Positions 10,650 to 21,363 of a DNA stretch of 64,000 nt are shown in pieces. The translations under genes and the position numbers were made by a program. Numbering within the stretch: the stretch's first letter is position 1; each line of letters begins with the position of its first letter. A model generated the notes under the pieces. It did not search any database. It saw only the letters and a list, made by a program, of their open reading frames with translations, and had not been told where the DNA came from. The stretch lies in contig NW_024468909.1 of the NCBI RefSeq assembly GCF_011745365.1, forward strand, positions 6,014,001 to 6,078,000, given 5' to 3'. Origin of the DNA: Cryphonectria parasitica EP155. Taxonomy: Eukaryota; Ascomycota; Sordariomycetes; Diaporthales; Cryphonectriaceae.

Positions 10650-10888
10650 CGAAGAGCTGGATATATAACCTCGCATTCAATACCAATAGATAGATCATTG
10701 TACATAGCTCTTCAGTTGTCAATCTAAGTATCAGATTATACATATATTCTGGTAGCCCTAAATGCAGTGAACACTTGCATTCAGATTTCAGTCACGTTCC
10801 GGTATTCAAGGCCTGTACTTGGCAGTGCTCTTGTTAGCATAAACCCTTTGTATACTTAGATGTCTTCGGATTACTGCAGTGCTCATTA
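10650..10888 (-). repeat. Right arm of the inverted repeat
   Basis: Reverse complement of the left arm, less decayed. Beyond 10888, a block at about 10907-10919 (reverse complement CGAAGCGCTAG) again resembles left-flank sequence at about 10192-10203 (CGAAGGGCTAG), so the inverted repeat may once have reached further out, with a small insertion on the right. Confidence 0.7.
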
Positions 10889-11106
10889 TAATATGATAGA
10901 TCACATAACTAGCGCTTCGACAGGAGGTGTGGCCACGGTAGCCTAAATGGGGTGCTATGTAATAGCATGGTAAGGTACCAAAGTGATGTGCTTACTTATA
11001 TAATGACTGAAGACCCCTCACTTCTCTTCATAAGGCTCTGAGCACACCAGAGACCTGAGTTCAATCCCTCAAATATTCTCTAAACTTGTAGTTATCATTT
11101 GGCATC

Positions 11107-13457
11107 ATGGCTGAGTCTTTGCTATACAAGCCGCTCCCTCACAGCCCAAATTCACGATTCATTCGTGTTCTGGATGTTCAAGCAGCGCTGCATCTCGAGG
11201 GGTTTGATGAGCCTATTCGAAGTAAGCTCCGAATCATCAATATCGACGCATCGCCCTCACCACGTTTCTCCGCGATCTCATATGTATGGGGGGAAGACAA
11301 GGGGGAACCACTCACGATCTTCTGTGGAGAGCATCTTGTATCGACGCTGCCCAACCTGCACTCTGCCTTGAAATTTTTACGAAAAAAGCTGGGCAGCTTT
11401 ACTCTCTGGGTAGATGCAATATGCATCGACCAAGCAGATATAAAGGACAAAGAGAAGCAGATCCCTATGATGGGAGACATATACATGAAAGCTGAATTTG
11501 TGTATGTTTGGTTAGGAGAGGGTAGCGCGAAAACCCAACGAGCACTGGCCTACTTGGGTCAACCGCCATTTATGAGCTATTTTCTGCCAGGGGGCCTAAC
11601 AGAAGGTGTCGAGCCCAGGCCACGGTCTTGGCTGGCCCTTTGGGCTTACTTGAGCAGTAGGGATCGCTTCTTTCCCTCCACAGGTCATCGTAAGTACTTC
11701 ATGACTGTCCTTTCTCCGCGGCATGGTGCTTAGCGCAATAAGGACGGAAGTTTCATCTTGTTGATTCGAAGAAAGCCACATTGGAGGACATAAACTCTGT
11801 CTTAGATGTGGAGTGGATTCGGCGCATCTGGACCTATCAGGAGATCATACTGGCGACAAACCCCGTCATTGTCTGCGGTGACAACCACACGCCCTGGCTT
11901 TGTTTCGCTTTCAGTATCATGTTTTTGGCATCCAGCGGCATCAACCTCCGAACCGGGAAGCCCCAAATACCATGCCTGAATTCCTGGGCTAAGATAGTCC
12001 TAAGCCAAGACTTCATGTTGAATATACCCGGAAAATATCATGCACCAAATGGCTACACCTCAACGATGGCTATGGAGGAGGGTTCCACGCCTAGCCCCAG
12101 CCGAGAATTGCCGCCTAGTATCTCGGTCGCGAACGAGTCGAGCCTTACCTTGCTACAGAAATATCTCAGGTTCACAAAATCCATTATGGACAATGCCGGC
12201 CTTATCTGCATTCCTTTTAATATTCTATCAGCACTCCTACTCATTTCATTATGCGGCTGGATTCCAGTAGGAATATTTGCTCTGTTTTATCATCTTGACC
12301 CTACCTCTTACCCTGCTAATCCCATCGGCAACAACTGGCGGTTGCTGTGGGCTTTCGTGGCCTGGGTAGCATTGGCTATAATCGGGCTTGCTGCTCTGCT
12401 GTTTCTACACTCTGTCACCGGCAAGACTCCTCTGATCGAGGAAGCATTCTCTATGGTCAAGGTGGACTTGATAGATGGCCTATGCACTCGGCAGGCCAAA
12501 CACGACCATGACAAAGCCTTCGCCATGCGGCAGATCCTGATAAAGCTAGCGAGCTTCAAGATCTCAACTCCAGATTACTCGCGCACCATCACGGACACTT
12601 ATAGAGATTTGAATCTTAATCTCTTCAGAACACTGGGCTGCAGCCAATTTTTGCTGCCCGCGGCTATGAACCCCCTAGAGGGATGCCCGAGCTGGATGCC
12701 GGACTGGTCAAAGCAAGTTGACGCGTTCTGGTGGTCTCAAGCATCCCACCAGCTCTTTGACCACACACAAGGCTATAAGCAGACAGATACAGCAGCTTTG
12801 CTTTCCGATGGCAGATTATGTCTATCAGCCTATCGCTACGGTCAAGTCCTAATCTGCTGCAAGTTTCTATCGACTTCGGATACTATTCAAGAAGACGACT
12901 ACCATCTGCATTTGCAGAACCTCGAAGGAATTCTTGAATTATTGAGGTTGAATGCTAATTTGAGCGAGAGATATCACGAATGGGTCACTCGGATAGCAAC
13001 GTTATGCTTAATTAACGGAACAGACGCTGATGGGAACATGGTTCAACGTTGGTTGAACTTTCTCTATAAGAAGCGGAATGAAAGCACAGGAGAAGTTCTT
13101 CGACTAGTTCTTCGGGATCCTCGCATAGCTAAGACGCAGCTCTCTGTATGCAACTCTTTCGCCCGTTCCAACCGACAGCTCATTAGCTACTGTTCAGATG
13201 TTCTTACCTGCAGGGTCGCTGCTCGCAAACATAGTACTAAGGAAGTATCATACCAGAACTGGTTCTTTGGAATTTGCTCACAGAAGGTACAAAAGGGTGA
13301 TGGGGTTGTGGTAATATTTGGAACACCTCTCCCTTTCATTATTCGGGACAACTTCTTAGTCAGCCCAGCGGTCTTAAGGGGTAGCATGAAACTGTACAGC
13401 TGGCGGGGCCAGTATAGAAAAGATTCTGCTTCAGTAGTGCGTATTGTCTTAAAGTAG
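11107..13457 (+). CDS. HET-domain (heterokaryon incompatibility-type) protein with predicted membrane segments
   Basis: Two exons: 11107-11689, then from 11743 (or 11776) to 13457. The donor is GTAAGT at 11690; acceptors at 11742 and 11775 both keep frame, giving 765 or 754 residues. All three HET blocks are present: FSAISYVWG (about residues 54-62), LWVDAICIDQ (100-109) with the following MGDIYMKAEFVYVWLG, and RRIWTYQEI with VIVCG just after the intron. HET domains trigger cell death or growth arrest when unlike hyphae fuse, and many are non-self sensors. Two hydrophobic segments, coded at about 12196-12288 and 12331-12414, lie in the middle, so the product may be membrane bound. The C-terminal half has no domain I recognise. 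The gene is more AT-rich than its neighbours and sits beside a repeat, as is common for this fast-evolving family. Confidence 0.88.
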
Positions 13458-13982
13458 CTTTATGATAGTCAATTCACTTCGATATGTTGTATCTTGTATG
13501 TTAGCGTTCATTGTTCTTAACCTACCTTATGAGCTTGATCAGCATACAAAAATCATAGCGTTCTGTACCAGTCGAGAGATTTACTCAGCTAAATTACTTA
13601 AGGTACTGGCTTTGCTTTTCTATTGTAGCAGTATAAATCACTATATAAAGAAATGTTGGGAAAATGCTATGCGGGAAACTTACTGTTTTGTTAAGCTTAA
13701 TAATTAACATCAGTCACCCAAATGGGTTCCCAAAGCTTCCTTAGAAGGCCCAAGCAGCGCAGCAATTTTAAGCCTTGAATGCGGAGGCATGAGTCGAAAC
13801 AGTTTCAGGGTCCCTGAGGCGCAACGCAACCATGGGACCCCTCTCGCACGACACGTCCGTGCTGCCAGAATTGTCCCTCAAGGCTGCTCCAACGCGCACA
13901 GTCACGTTTGTCCTGAGCATGCATTTTGCATGAGCCTGCATTTTCTCGATAGGCCGGCCCCCTCGTCTTGTGACCAGCAGCT
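13458..13982. other. Intergenic, AT-rich then GC-richer
   Basis: AT-rich 3' flank of the HET gene to about 13710, then a return to ordinary composition in the promoter of the PAQR gene. I see no gene or repeat. Confidence 0.5.
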
Positions 13983-15123
13983 ATGGCGTCCATCATTGTC
14001 GCCGGCTCCAAGAAATCGATCAAGAGACGGCCGGGCCTGAGTAGTCTGCGGCCCGAGCCGCGGGTACTCAAGCCGCACGCCGAGACAGAGGCTGCGACCC
14101 TAGCGGACGCCGTTGAAGACTTGTTATTGGAATGGACCGAGATAGGCAAGCAGCTCCTGGTGTCTGATTCTGAACCATCTTTTGAAGAGGGCCTGGGTGG
14201 GATTTGCTGACATGTTCAGATCCTTACAGAAGAGTGGCAGCAGCATGGTAGCGAGCACATCCAGACGGGCTACAGGAGGGCCTCGGCCTCGGTGAAGGAG
14301 TGCGTCTCGTCCTGGCTGTACGTCCACAACGAGACGGTCAACATCTACTCGCATGTCATCGGCGCGCTGGTCTTCCTGGTGCTGCCAAGCTACGTGTTTG
14401 CCGTCTCAATCCCAGGGCGGTACCCTGTCGCGACCGTGGCAGACGTGCTCGTCTGCAGTACGTATTTTCTAGGCGTGGCAGTCTGCTTCGTCCTGTCTAC
14501 TGTGTTCCACACGCTCATGGCGCACAGCCCGGCACTCTACGCGCTGGGGATGAAGATTGACATCCAGGGTGTGCTGGTGCTGATGTGGAGCGCCACTGTT
14601 CCGCTGGTGTATTACACATTCCAGTGTGAGGAGGGCGTAGTGCGTGCGGCGTACGGGATCGTGTTCACCGCGCTTGCTGGGGCCTGCTCTGCGGTCACGT
14701 TCTTGAAGCAGTTCAGCGGGCCTCACCTGGGACCGTACAGGGCCGCCCTCTTCGGTGCCTTTGGGGCAGGCAGTTTTGCGGCGCCGATCACACACGGGCT
14801 GCTGAAGCATGGGCTCGAGGAGATGTACAGACGCGTCGGGCTCGGCTGGATATTGGTGACTGTGGTGTGTAACGGGATCGGGATTGGTGTTTATGGGTTG
14901 AAGGTGAGCTCGAAGCCTATTGATGAAGTTTGTTACCCGCCATCTGCTGCAGTGCTGACTCCTGAGGTTACAGTTTCCAGAGCGATGGTACCCGCGACGC
15001 TTCGACCTGTTTGGTGCCAGCCACCAGTTAATGCATGTCTTTGTCGTCGCGGCAGCCCTTGCCTACGCATGTGCTGTGGTGCAAGCATTCGACTACCGAC
15101 ACGGCCAGGGAGTGGTCTGCTGA
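13983..15123 (+). CDS. PAQR / haemolysin-III family seven-transmembrane protein (Izh-like)
   Basis: Three exons: 13983-14159, 14220-14903 and 14974-15123 give 336 residues. Intron 1 (60 bp) has a weak GTGTCT donor but a perfect GCTGAC branch and TTCAG acceptor; intron 2 (70 bp) runs GTGAGC to TACAG. Both are phase 0. Fungal PAQR proteins (yeast Izh1-4, related to human adiponectin receptors) are Zn-dependent membrane proteins affecting lipid and zinc homeostasis. Family marks seen are the helix LLLEWTEIGK, the ETVNIYSH block at about residues 97-104, the SxxxH metal site (STVFH) after TM2, and C-terminal HQLMH in exon 3, which supplies the other two zinc-binding histidines. Reading through intron 2 would lose that motif, which supports the splice model. 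Confidence 0.88.
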
Positions 15124-16152
15124 GGATACGTCTTTGCCTGGCTGGTACAATCTGCTTTGGGATGGCATTCTCATTTCTTCAGCCTCGAAGAAGATATGAG
15201 GAGGTCTGGACCGCTACAACTGCCCTCCTGATAATCCTGCGAGAAAGAGACGTGCCATTGGGGCTGTCCTGTGAGCGATGTTGTGCGACCCTAGAATGGC
15301 GGCCATCGATGTAGATTAGAGGATATCGTCTAATTCTGCTAATGTGGTGTCCGGCACGAAGATAATTCTGGCTTTGAGCGTGTGGGTTACTGTAATCCGG
15401 ACAGCAAAGGCTATCGGACTGAACGCAGAAGTGCGACGTCACACCAAGTCAGCAAGGAGAACATATTTTATCTGCCTTGCTTGTGTGAATATAAAGATAC
15501 CCAAGAGGAGATGGGTCAGATTGACTTTTTCTGATGCACAGAATACTGGTTTGAGGCGGGGGTTCTCATAGAGTGGATAGCAATTGATCCAGTTGTTCTC
15601 ATGAAGTTCTCGATATGAAGGGGCAAGATGAGGTCGTTTAGTAGCCTAGCGGCCTAGGACAAGCACAATGATACTCCAGCACGTGCCGAGTACGGTAAGC
15701 AGCCTGTTAGTGCAGAAGCACAGGCCACCATGATGCGGTCCTCTTGTAATCAGTACCCCACATTGAGAGCTGCAGCTATTCGACCCCGCGATCCTAGCTC
15801 CCGCCTGCCCACTCTAGCTCGCCAGTTGCCTTCGGCGTATCAACAACACGGCACCAGCAGCCTAACAACACCACTTGCCTCTTTTCTTTTCCACATTACT
15901 CTCCTTTTCCCAAATACCAACAGACTACCACCGCACTCTACCCTACCCCAGGTCGAGTGGGCCTTTTCTGACAGGGTTTAGCATCTTCTTCCCTTGTTGA
16001 CATAGGTGCTGTCCTACCTGGCCCTTCAGAGAGATTGTGTCAACGTCCATTACAGCCTCAGCATCCATATTGTTGCTGCCAGTCAGTCACTGTTCACTGC
16101 CATAATACACAAGAGCTCGTGATCGCGCAACGCGATCCATCCATCCCTCAAG
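15124..16152. other. Intergenic and promoter of the CAND1 gene
   Basis: No gene seen. The final 400 bases are C/CT-rich with stretches typical of fungal leaders. The frame between 15123 and 15314 is a read-through of the PAQR gene. Confidence 0.5.
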
Positions 16153-19100
16153 ATGGCGATGAGCATTCCCCAAAACCCGACCTCGGCTACGGTCACACAG
16201 CTCCTCATGAAGCTGAACGACACCGACCCGGATTTCCGCTTCATGGCCTTGAACGACCTCATCACCGTCTTCAACACCGGTAAGGCCGACATGCTCCATC
16301 ACGATTACAACACTGCCGCTCGAACCATCGACCATGTGGTGAGGGCTCTAGATGATCAGAACGGAGAGGTTCAGAACCAGGCCATCAAGTGGTAAGCTTC
16401 TCGCCCCTCCCCTCCTCCTATCTCCGCCGCTCCTCGGCCATGATACTCCTTCTGTTCTTGGTATTGACACTGCTCTCCTCTCCCGATGTAGCCTCGGGCC
16501 CCTCGTTTGCAAGATACCGAGTAATCTCATCGCGCCTTTGATTGAAAAGGTGACGACCATGAGACTCCAGAATTCCGTCGACAACTCGGTTCCAGCCCTC
16601 GCCCTCCGAAACGTTATCGAGGCCCTCCCAAGACCCCGGCCGGGCATACCATCTCCCAAAGACGTCAGTGAGGCATACGCCAGCATAAGTAGGGTGTTGA
16701 TGCCCCGTCTCTTGGGCCGCTCGTCAAATTCACAAAAGGGGCCCTCCGCCATACGCCTGCCCGCCCCGGGTCAGGGAATGGTCGACGGGGAGGTCAATTC
16801 TGATGTCGTCGACGTCATAATAGAGGTGGTCAAGTGCTTTGGTGTCATGCTGTCCCCCTACGAGGAAGTTCAGGCCTTACAAGATGTCGTGCTCGGCCTT
16901 CTGGACAACCAGAGCGCCACGTCCGCAGTGAGAAAGAAGGCCGTCATTGCTGTGTCCATCTTGGCCGTCTACCTCCTGGATGACCAGCTTGCCTCCTTCA
17001 TCGCCCGGGCCGTCAAGGTCCTGCAGAACCCTCAGACGGACGCTGTCACCCGGCGGCTGTATCTCACCATCATGGGATCCATGGCGAGGTCCATTCCTCA
17101 CCGCTTCGGTCAGCACATTGGCAGCATTGCCCAACTCACACTTTCTTCCCTGAGTGAGGATGTCCTGCAGGAGCATCTCGAAGAGTTCGGTGATGGGGAC
17201 GATGTGGCCCCGGAATTTGCTGAAGTGCGGGAGGCGGCTCTGGTTGCTCTCGAGGCATTCCTCGCTTCATGTCCGCCAGAGATGCGCCCCTACACTGATG
17301 ACGCTATTGCAGCCTGTCTTCGATATCTCAAATATGACCCCAACTATGCGGATGACGAGGATGAAGACATGGACGAGGAGGACCAAGAGGGAGATGATGG
17401 AGAGAAAGACGACGACGAGGAGGAGGAGGAGGAGGACGACGACTTCGGTGACGATGATGAGTTTGAGGCCGGTGGTGGCTTTGATGATGATGACGACGCG
17501 AGCTGGAAGGTCCGCAGGTGCGCAGCCAAGGCGCTCCATACCCTTGTCGCCACCCGCAGCAACGGTGATCTCCTGGAGAACGGTGTGCTCTACGAGCGTG
17601 TGGCACCTCTACTGATCAAGCGTTTCGGCGAGCGCGAGGACAATGTCCGTCTGGACATCATCGCCGCGGCCTCCCTTCTTGTTCGGAAGACTGGCGTGGG
17701 CTTGGTACCCGAGTTTACTCTTGATGTTGCACAGCCCGACGGACAGATGCCACCACAGAGTCGCAAGCGGAGGCGTCAGAGCAGTACTGGAGCCCCCGGC
17801 GCTGCGGGTAGCGGTCTCGTTTCGCCCAAGATGGATAGAATTCCTCCCTCTGGGCCGCGCGCCGACCTTTCCAAGCTCACGCCGCAGATTGTCAAGGCGT
17901 CTGTCAAGCTGCTGAAGGGCAAGTCGTTACCCACTAGACAGTCGGCTATGAACCTCCTCGATGACTTGATCCTCGTCCAGCAGGGTGGACTCTCAGACCA
18001 TCTGGACCAGATCCTTGACGTTGTGGTTGATGCGGTCAAGACGATCTCTACCTCGACAGCGACGTCCATGTCCGGTGCCGGCGGCGCCGCGTCAGCCACG
18101 CCAGCTACACTTCGTGTGTCGGCTCTCAAATTCCTTAGCGACATTGCGAAGACACATTCATCTGCTCTCTTGCAGCCTCATCTCTCAAAGATGGTCGATG
18201 GGGTGATTGGAGCTGTGAATGACCGGTTCTACAAGATCTCGTCACAGGCGATCCAGACTGTCGAGGAGGTTGGAAAGGCCATCACCCCACCGCGGTCGCG
18301 AACGACAGCCCAGAAGTACAAGGGGGAGCTGTCCAAGCTTTTCGATGTGATCCTCGAGCGAGCTGCTGCTATGGATGCGGACGCTGAGGTTCGACAGAAG
18401 GCTCTGCATGCGCTGGGAACGCTGTTGGCTCGGACAAGTGACGCCGAAGGCGCCAAATTGTTACCTGCAGAGAAGAGGGAGAAGGGCCTGTCTATTATTG
18501 CAGATCGACTGAAGAATGAGACGACGCGTCTCGCCGCTGTCAAGGCCGTGGACGACATTACTGCCCGAACATCGCCCAGCTTCAGTGCCGCATGGGCACG
18601 AGACGTTGCCGGGGAGCTCTCGGCACAGCTGCGCAAGGCAAACCGCGTCCTCAGAAACTCCAGCATCCAAGCACTGAAACACCTGATGGTGTCCTCGGCT
18701 GGGCAGCAAGCGATTGACCAGGCCACCAGAGAGACCATTGTAGAGGATCTGATTCCAATCCTGAGCACCAACGATGCTCAGCTCCTGGGACCATCACTCA
18801 CCATCCTGGCTTCCTTGGTGTCGAGTGACAGCGAGGGCACCGTCAGCCCGCAGATCACTACCGCCATCTGTGGTCTTGTCAACGTCAACGTCGTGGCGGC
18901 TACCCTGAATCCTCTTCTGGACCTGGTGACCCAGATCGGCACGTCCGGGAAAGGCGAGGCTTTGATGAGCAACATGCTCCAGGAAGGTATCAATGGCGAC
19001 CCGACGATTGTTGGCAAGGTGATCGGCACGCTACTAGCCTCTAGCGGTGGGACAGGCGGTGTCGACATCAACAGCTTTGTCCATGAGGCCGAGGTCTCTA

Positions 19101-20446
19101 CAGAACCCGACAAGCGCAGCCTGGCACTCAGCGTACTGGGCGAGGCCGCACTCCGGTTGGGACCGCGCGCTGCTCTGGAGCCAGAGACTTTCCTCAAGCA
19201 CTTTGGAGACGAGTACGATAAGTCGTCCATGATTGCAGCGATGGCTCTCGGACGTGCTGCGGCCGGCAACCCACAGCAGTATGTGCCTGTGATATTGCAA
19301 GGCTTCCAAGAGGCGGGTGTCAAACAGTACCTGCTCCTGCATTCCCTCAAGGAGGTTCTGCAACAGAATATCGACATCAGCCAGTTTGCCGCTCCCATCT
19401 GGGACTGCCTATTGAACGCGCCACAAGCCGAGGACAACCGGGCCGTTTCTGCCGAGTGTATCGGTCGTCTGGCAATTGTCGATCCCGAGACCTTTATTCC
19501 TAGGCTGAATGTAAGTTTGTCTTCTGCTCTTTTTGTGTCTGTGAATATGCCTATCCTTCGTGACCGCAGGCTAACACCTTCTGTAGAAACTCTTGGGTGA
19601 CTCGTCCCCAAGCTTCCGAGGCATCGCCGTCCAGGCTCTACGGTATACTTTTGCAGACAGCGGTGATAAGTTTGATCATGTTCTGCAGAACTACCTCGTA
19701 TCGATGCTCACGACGATGCTCCAAGACTCTGAAATGGATATCCGTCGGCTGGGAATGACGACTTTGACATCTGCGGCTCACAACAAGCCCGACCTGGTGC
19801 TCAGCCACCTGAACGTCTTGATGCCATTCGTCCTGAGCGAGTCGGTGGTGAAACCTGAGCTGATCCGTGAGGTTATGATGGGACCATTTAAGATCATGGT
19901 CGACGATGGCCTGGAGATCCGCAAGGTAAGTTTGAGACACACACACACACATCATATAATAATCGTCGAAGGTTTGCAAGGAGACTAATCTCGATTTATC
20001 TACAGGGTGCATACGAGTCGCTCTACGCGCTGATGGAGGTGGCACTGTCGAGGATTAGCATCATCGAGCTGTACGACCGGGTGATCGCGGGTCTTCGGGA
20101 CGACAATGATATTCGGGCCCTCAGCAACCTGATGCTCTCGAAACTGGCCATCATTGACCCTCAGGAGACGGTGCGTCGCCTGGACACGATTGCGGAAGCG
20201 TTCCGGGCGACGCTATCCACGAAGCTCAAGGAGAACTCTGTGAAGCAGGAGTTTGAGAAGCAGGAGGAGGCCTGCCGCAGTGTGCTACGGACGACGCTGC
20301 TGCTCGGCGACAAGCTTAAGGGAGCGTTTGGTCCGGGTCAGTGTCAGACGTGGTCAGCATATTGGGACTGGGTGAGCAAGGACTATGAACGACTGCTGCG
20401 GCAGCTCCGTGAGGAGAACGTAAAGATCGGCTACACCTGGGCGTAG
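16153..20446 (+). CDS. CAND1: Cullin-associated NEDD8-dissociated protein 1 (CAND1/TIP120), SCF exchange factor
   Basis: Four exons (16153-16391, 16492-19510, 19587-19925, 20006-20446) join in frame to 1345 residues, the usual CAND1 length. Introns of 100, 76 and 80 bp have GTAAG donors; the third holds an (AC)n run. CAND1 wraps around unneddylated cullin-RING ligases and exchanges F-box modules. The protein is a chain of HEAT repeats from start to end, beginning with LLMKLNDTDPDFRFMALNDL and ending with the conserved PLLGDKLKG-type C-terminal region (here LLLGDKLKGAFG). A very acidic insertion (about residues 360-415, coded by GA-rich DNA near 17340-17500) interrupts the repeats, as in other CAND1 proteins. 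The joint TG|C after intron 1 restores IKCLGPLVCK. Confidence 0.94.
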
Positions 20447-21363
20447 GATGCTCAGAAGCCGATGGATCGGGATACTACGCGAGCCAACCACTTCTGACGG
20501 CTTCTTGAACGAGCCAGCAGTTGAACCGTAAAGGGGGGGGGGGGGGGAGTAGTAGTAGTCAGTGGTGGTAGGAGGCTGCCCGCTGCACGACCACCCTCCT
20601 CTTCTGCGCGCTTTCAAGGTGGTCAGGGTGGTGATCACGACATAGACAACAAGCAAGCAGTGGTACTTTTTTGTTTCGCAGCTGCCTCAAGAACCGGATG
20701 AGCATTTTCCACAACGAATACAGCCTTTTGTTATGAGAAATTATTTTATTCTGACGCCGCATGGCACCGAAAAATGAGAAATGAATAGGATCCGGTATGC
20801 TGTCTCCATTCTCAATGTGCAGCTATCGCTCGATGTTCCATGACATACAAGTCTTTGAGGATGATTTTTGTTCTTCCCCTTTACATACAACACTTTTCAG
20901 GTGATTGCTGCCATCGTTTCTCGGTATACTCAGTCCAGCGTTTGTGACTTCTCCTGGGCTGCCAATAGGAACATACAATGCAATGTCACCACGGAGTAGT
21001 GCTCGGAGTAGTAAGACGCGGCTTATCGTCACCCCGGGCTTCTGCAGAGGAAACGACCCTACCCTCCAGTCCCTCACTTGCTAGCAGGGGCCGGAATTAA
21101 ATCATTCATTGAGTTTCTGTGTTTACTCCGTCATCTTACTTATTTATTTAGCTGGCGCTTCTTGTCTTTGTCCATTATTTTGTGTCTCGTCTCTTTTGCT
21201 TTTTAATGGCAGGGCTCTTATCTTTTCTCGACTCCTGTTTATCACACTGCTGATTCTCCATCCACATCCAACAAATCAAGGCTCTCCTGTTGTGAGACGA
21301 TATATTCGGACGTGGGGAGAGAGAAAAAGAGGAAGAGAGAGAGCGAGTCAGAAACTCTCATTG
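20447..21363. other. Intergenic between CAND1 and the carboxypeptidase gene
   Basis: Contains a 15-base G run at 20533-20547, 87 bases after the CAND1 stop. The rest is the presumed CAND1 3' end and the carboxypeptidase promoter; the leader near 21312-21360 is purine-rich. An open frame continues upstream from the carboxypeptidase ATG to 21109, but the signal peptide fits the downstream ATG better. Confidence 0.5.
20533..20547 (+). repeat. Homopolymer G run (15 bp)
   Basis: Fifteen consecutive G in the 3' flank of CAND1. Confidence 0.9.

Larger units (their letters stand above)
10206..10888. mobile_element. Palindromic (MITE-like) element with ~235 bp inverted arms
   Basis: The left arm (10206 to about 10440) matches the reverse complement of the right arm (about 10650 to 10888). 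The outermost 25 bases are identical (TAATGAGCACTGCAG, then TAATCCGAAG). Inner parts differ by substitutions and a few small indels. A spacer of about 210 bp lies between the arms and carries no coding sequence. Where the arms differ, the left arm mostly has A/T where the right has G/C, as repeat-induced point mutation would leave. The ends are flanked by TA on both sides (10206-10207 and 10887-10888), possibly a TA target duplication as in Tc1/mariner-type non-autonomous elements. It could instead be two inverted copies of one repeat. Confidence 0.75.
9710..11106. other. AT-rich island upstream of the HET gene, holding the inverted-repeat element
   Basis: From roughly 9990 the base composition becomes clearly AT-rich compared with the flanking genes. 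No intact transposase or other coding sequence is visible. The dominant structure is the long inverted repeat at 10206-10888, listed separately. A tRNA-like fragment at about 10930-11085 is discussed under findings. Near 9788-9819 there is a short G/C-rich tract in the 3' flank of the Cys-rich gene. Confidence 0.7.

Noticed and set aside
10446..10676. A short frame inside the spacer of the inverted-repeat element
   Set aside because: It has no transposase motif and no conserved features; chance frame in AT-rich DNA.
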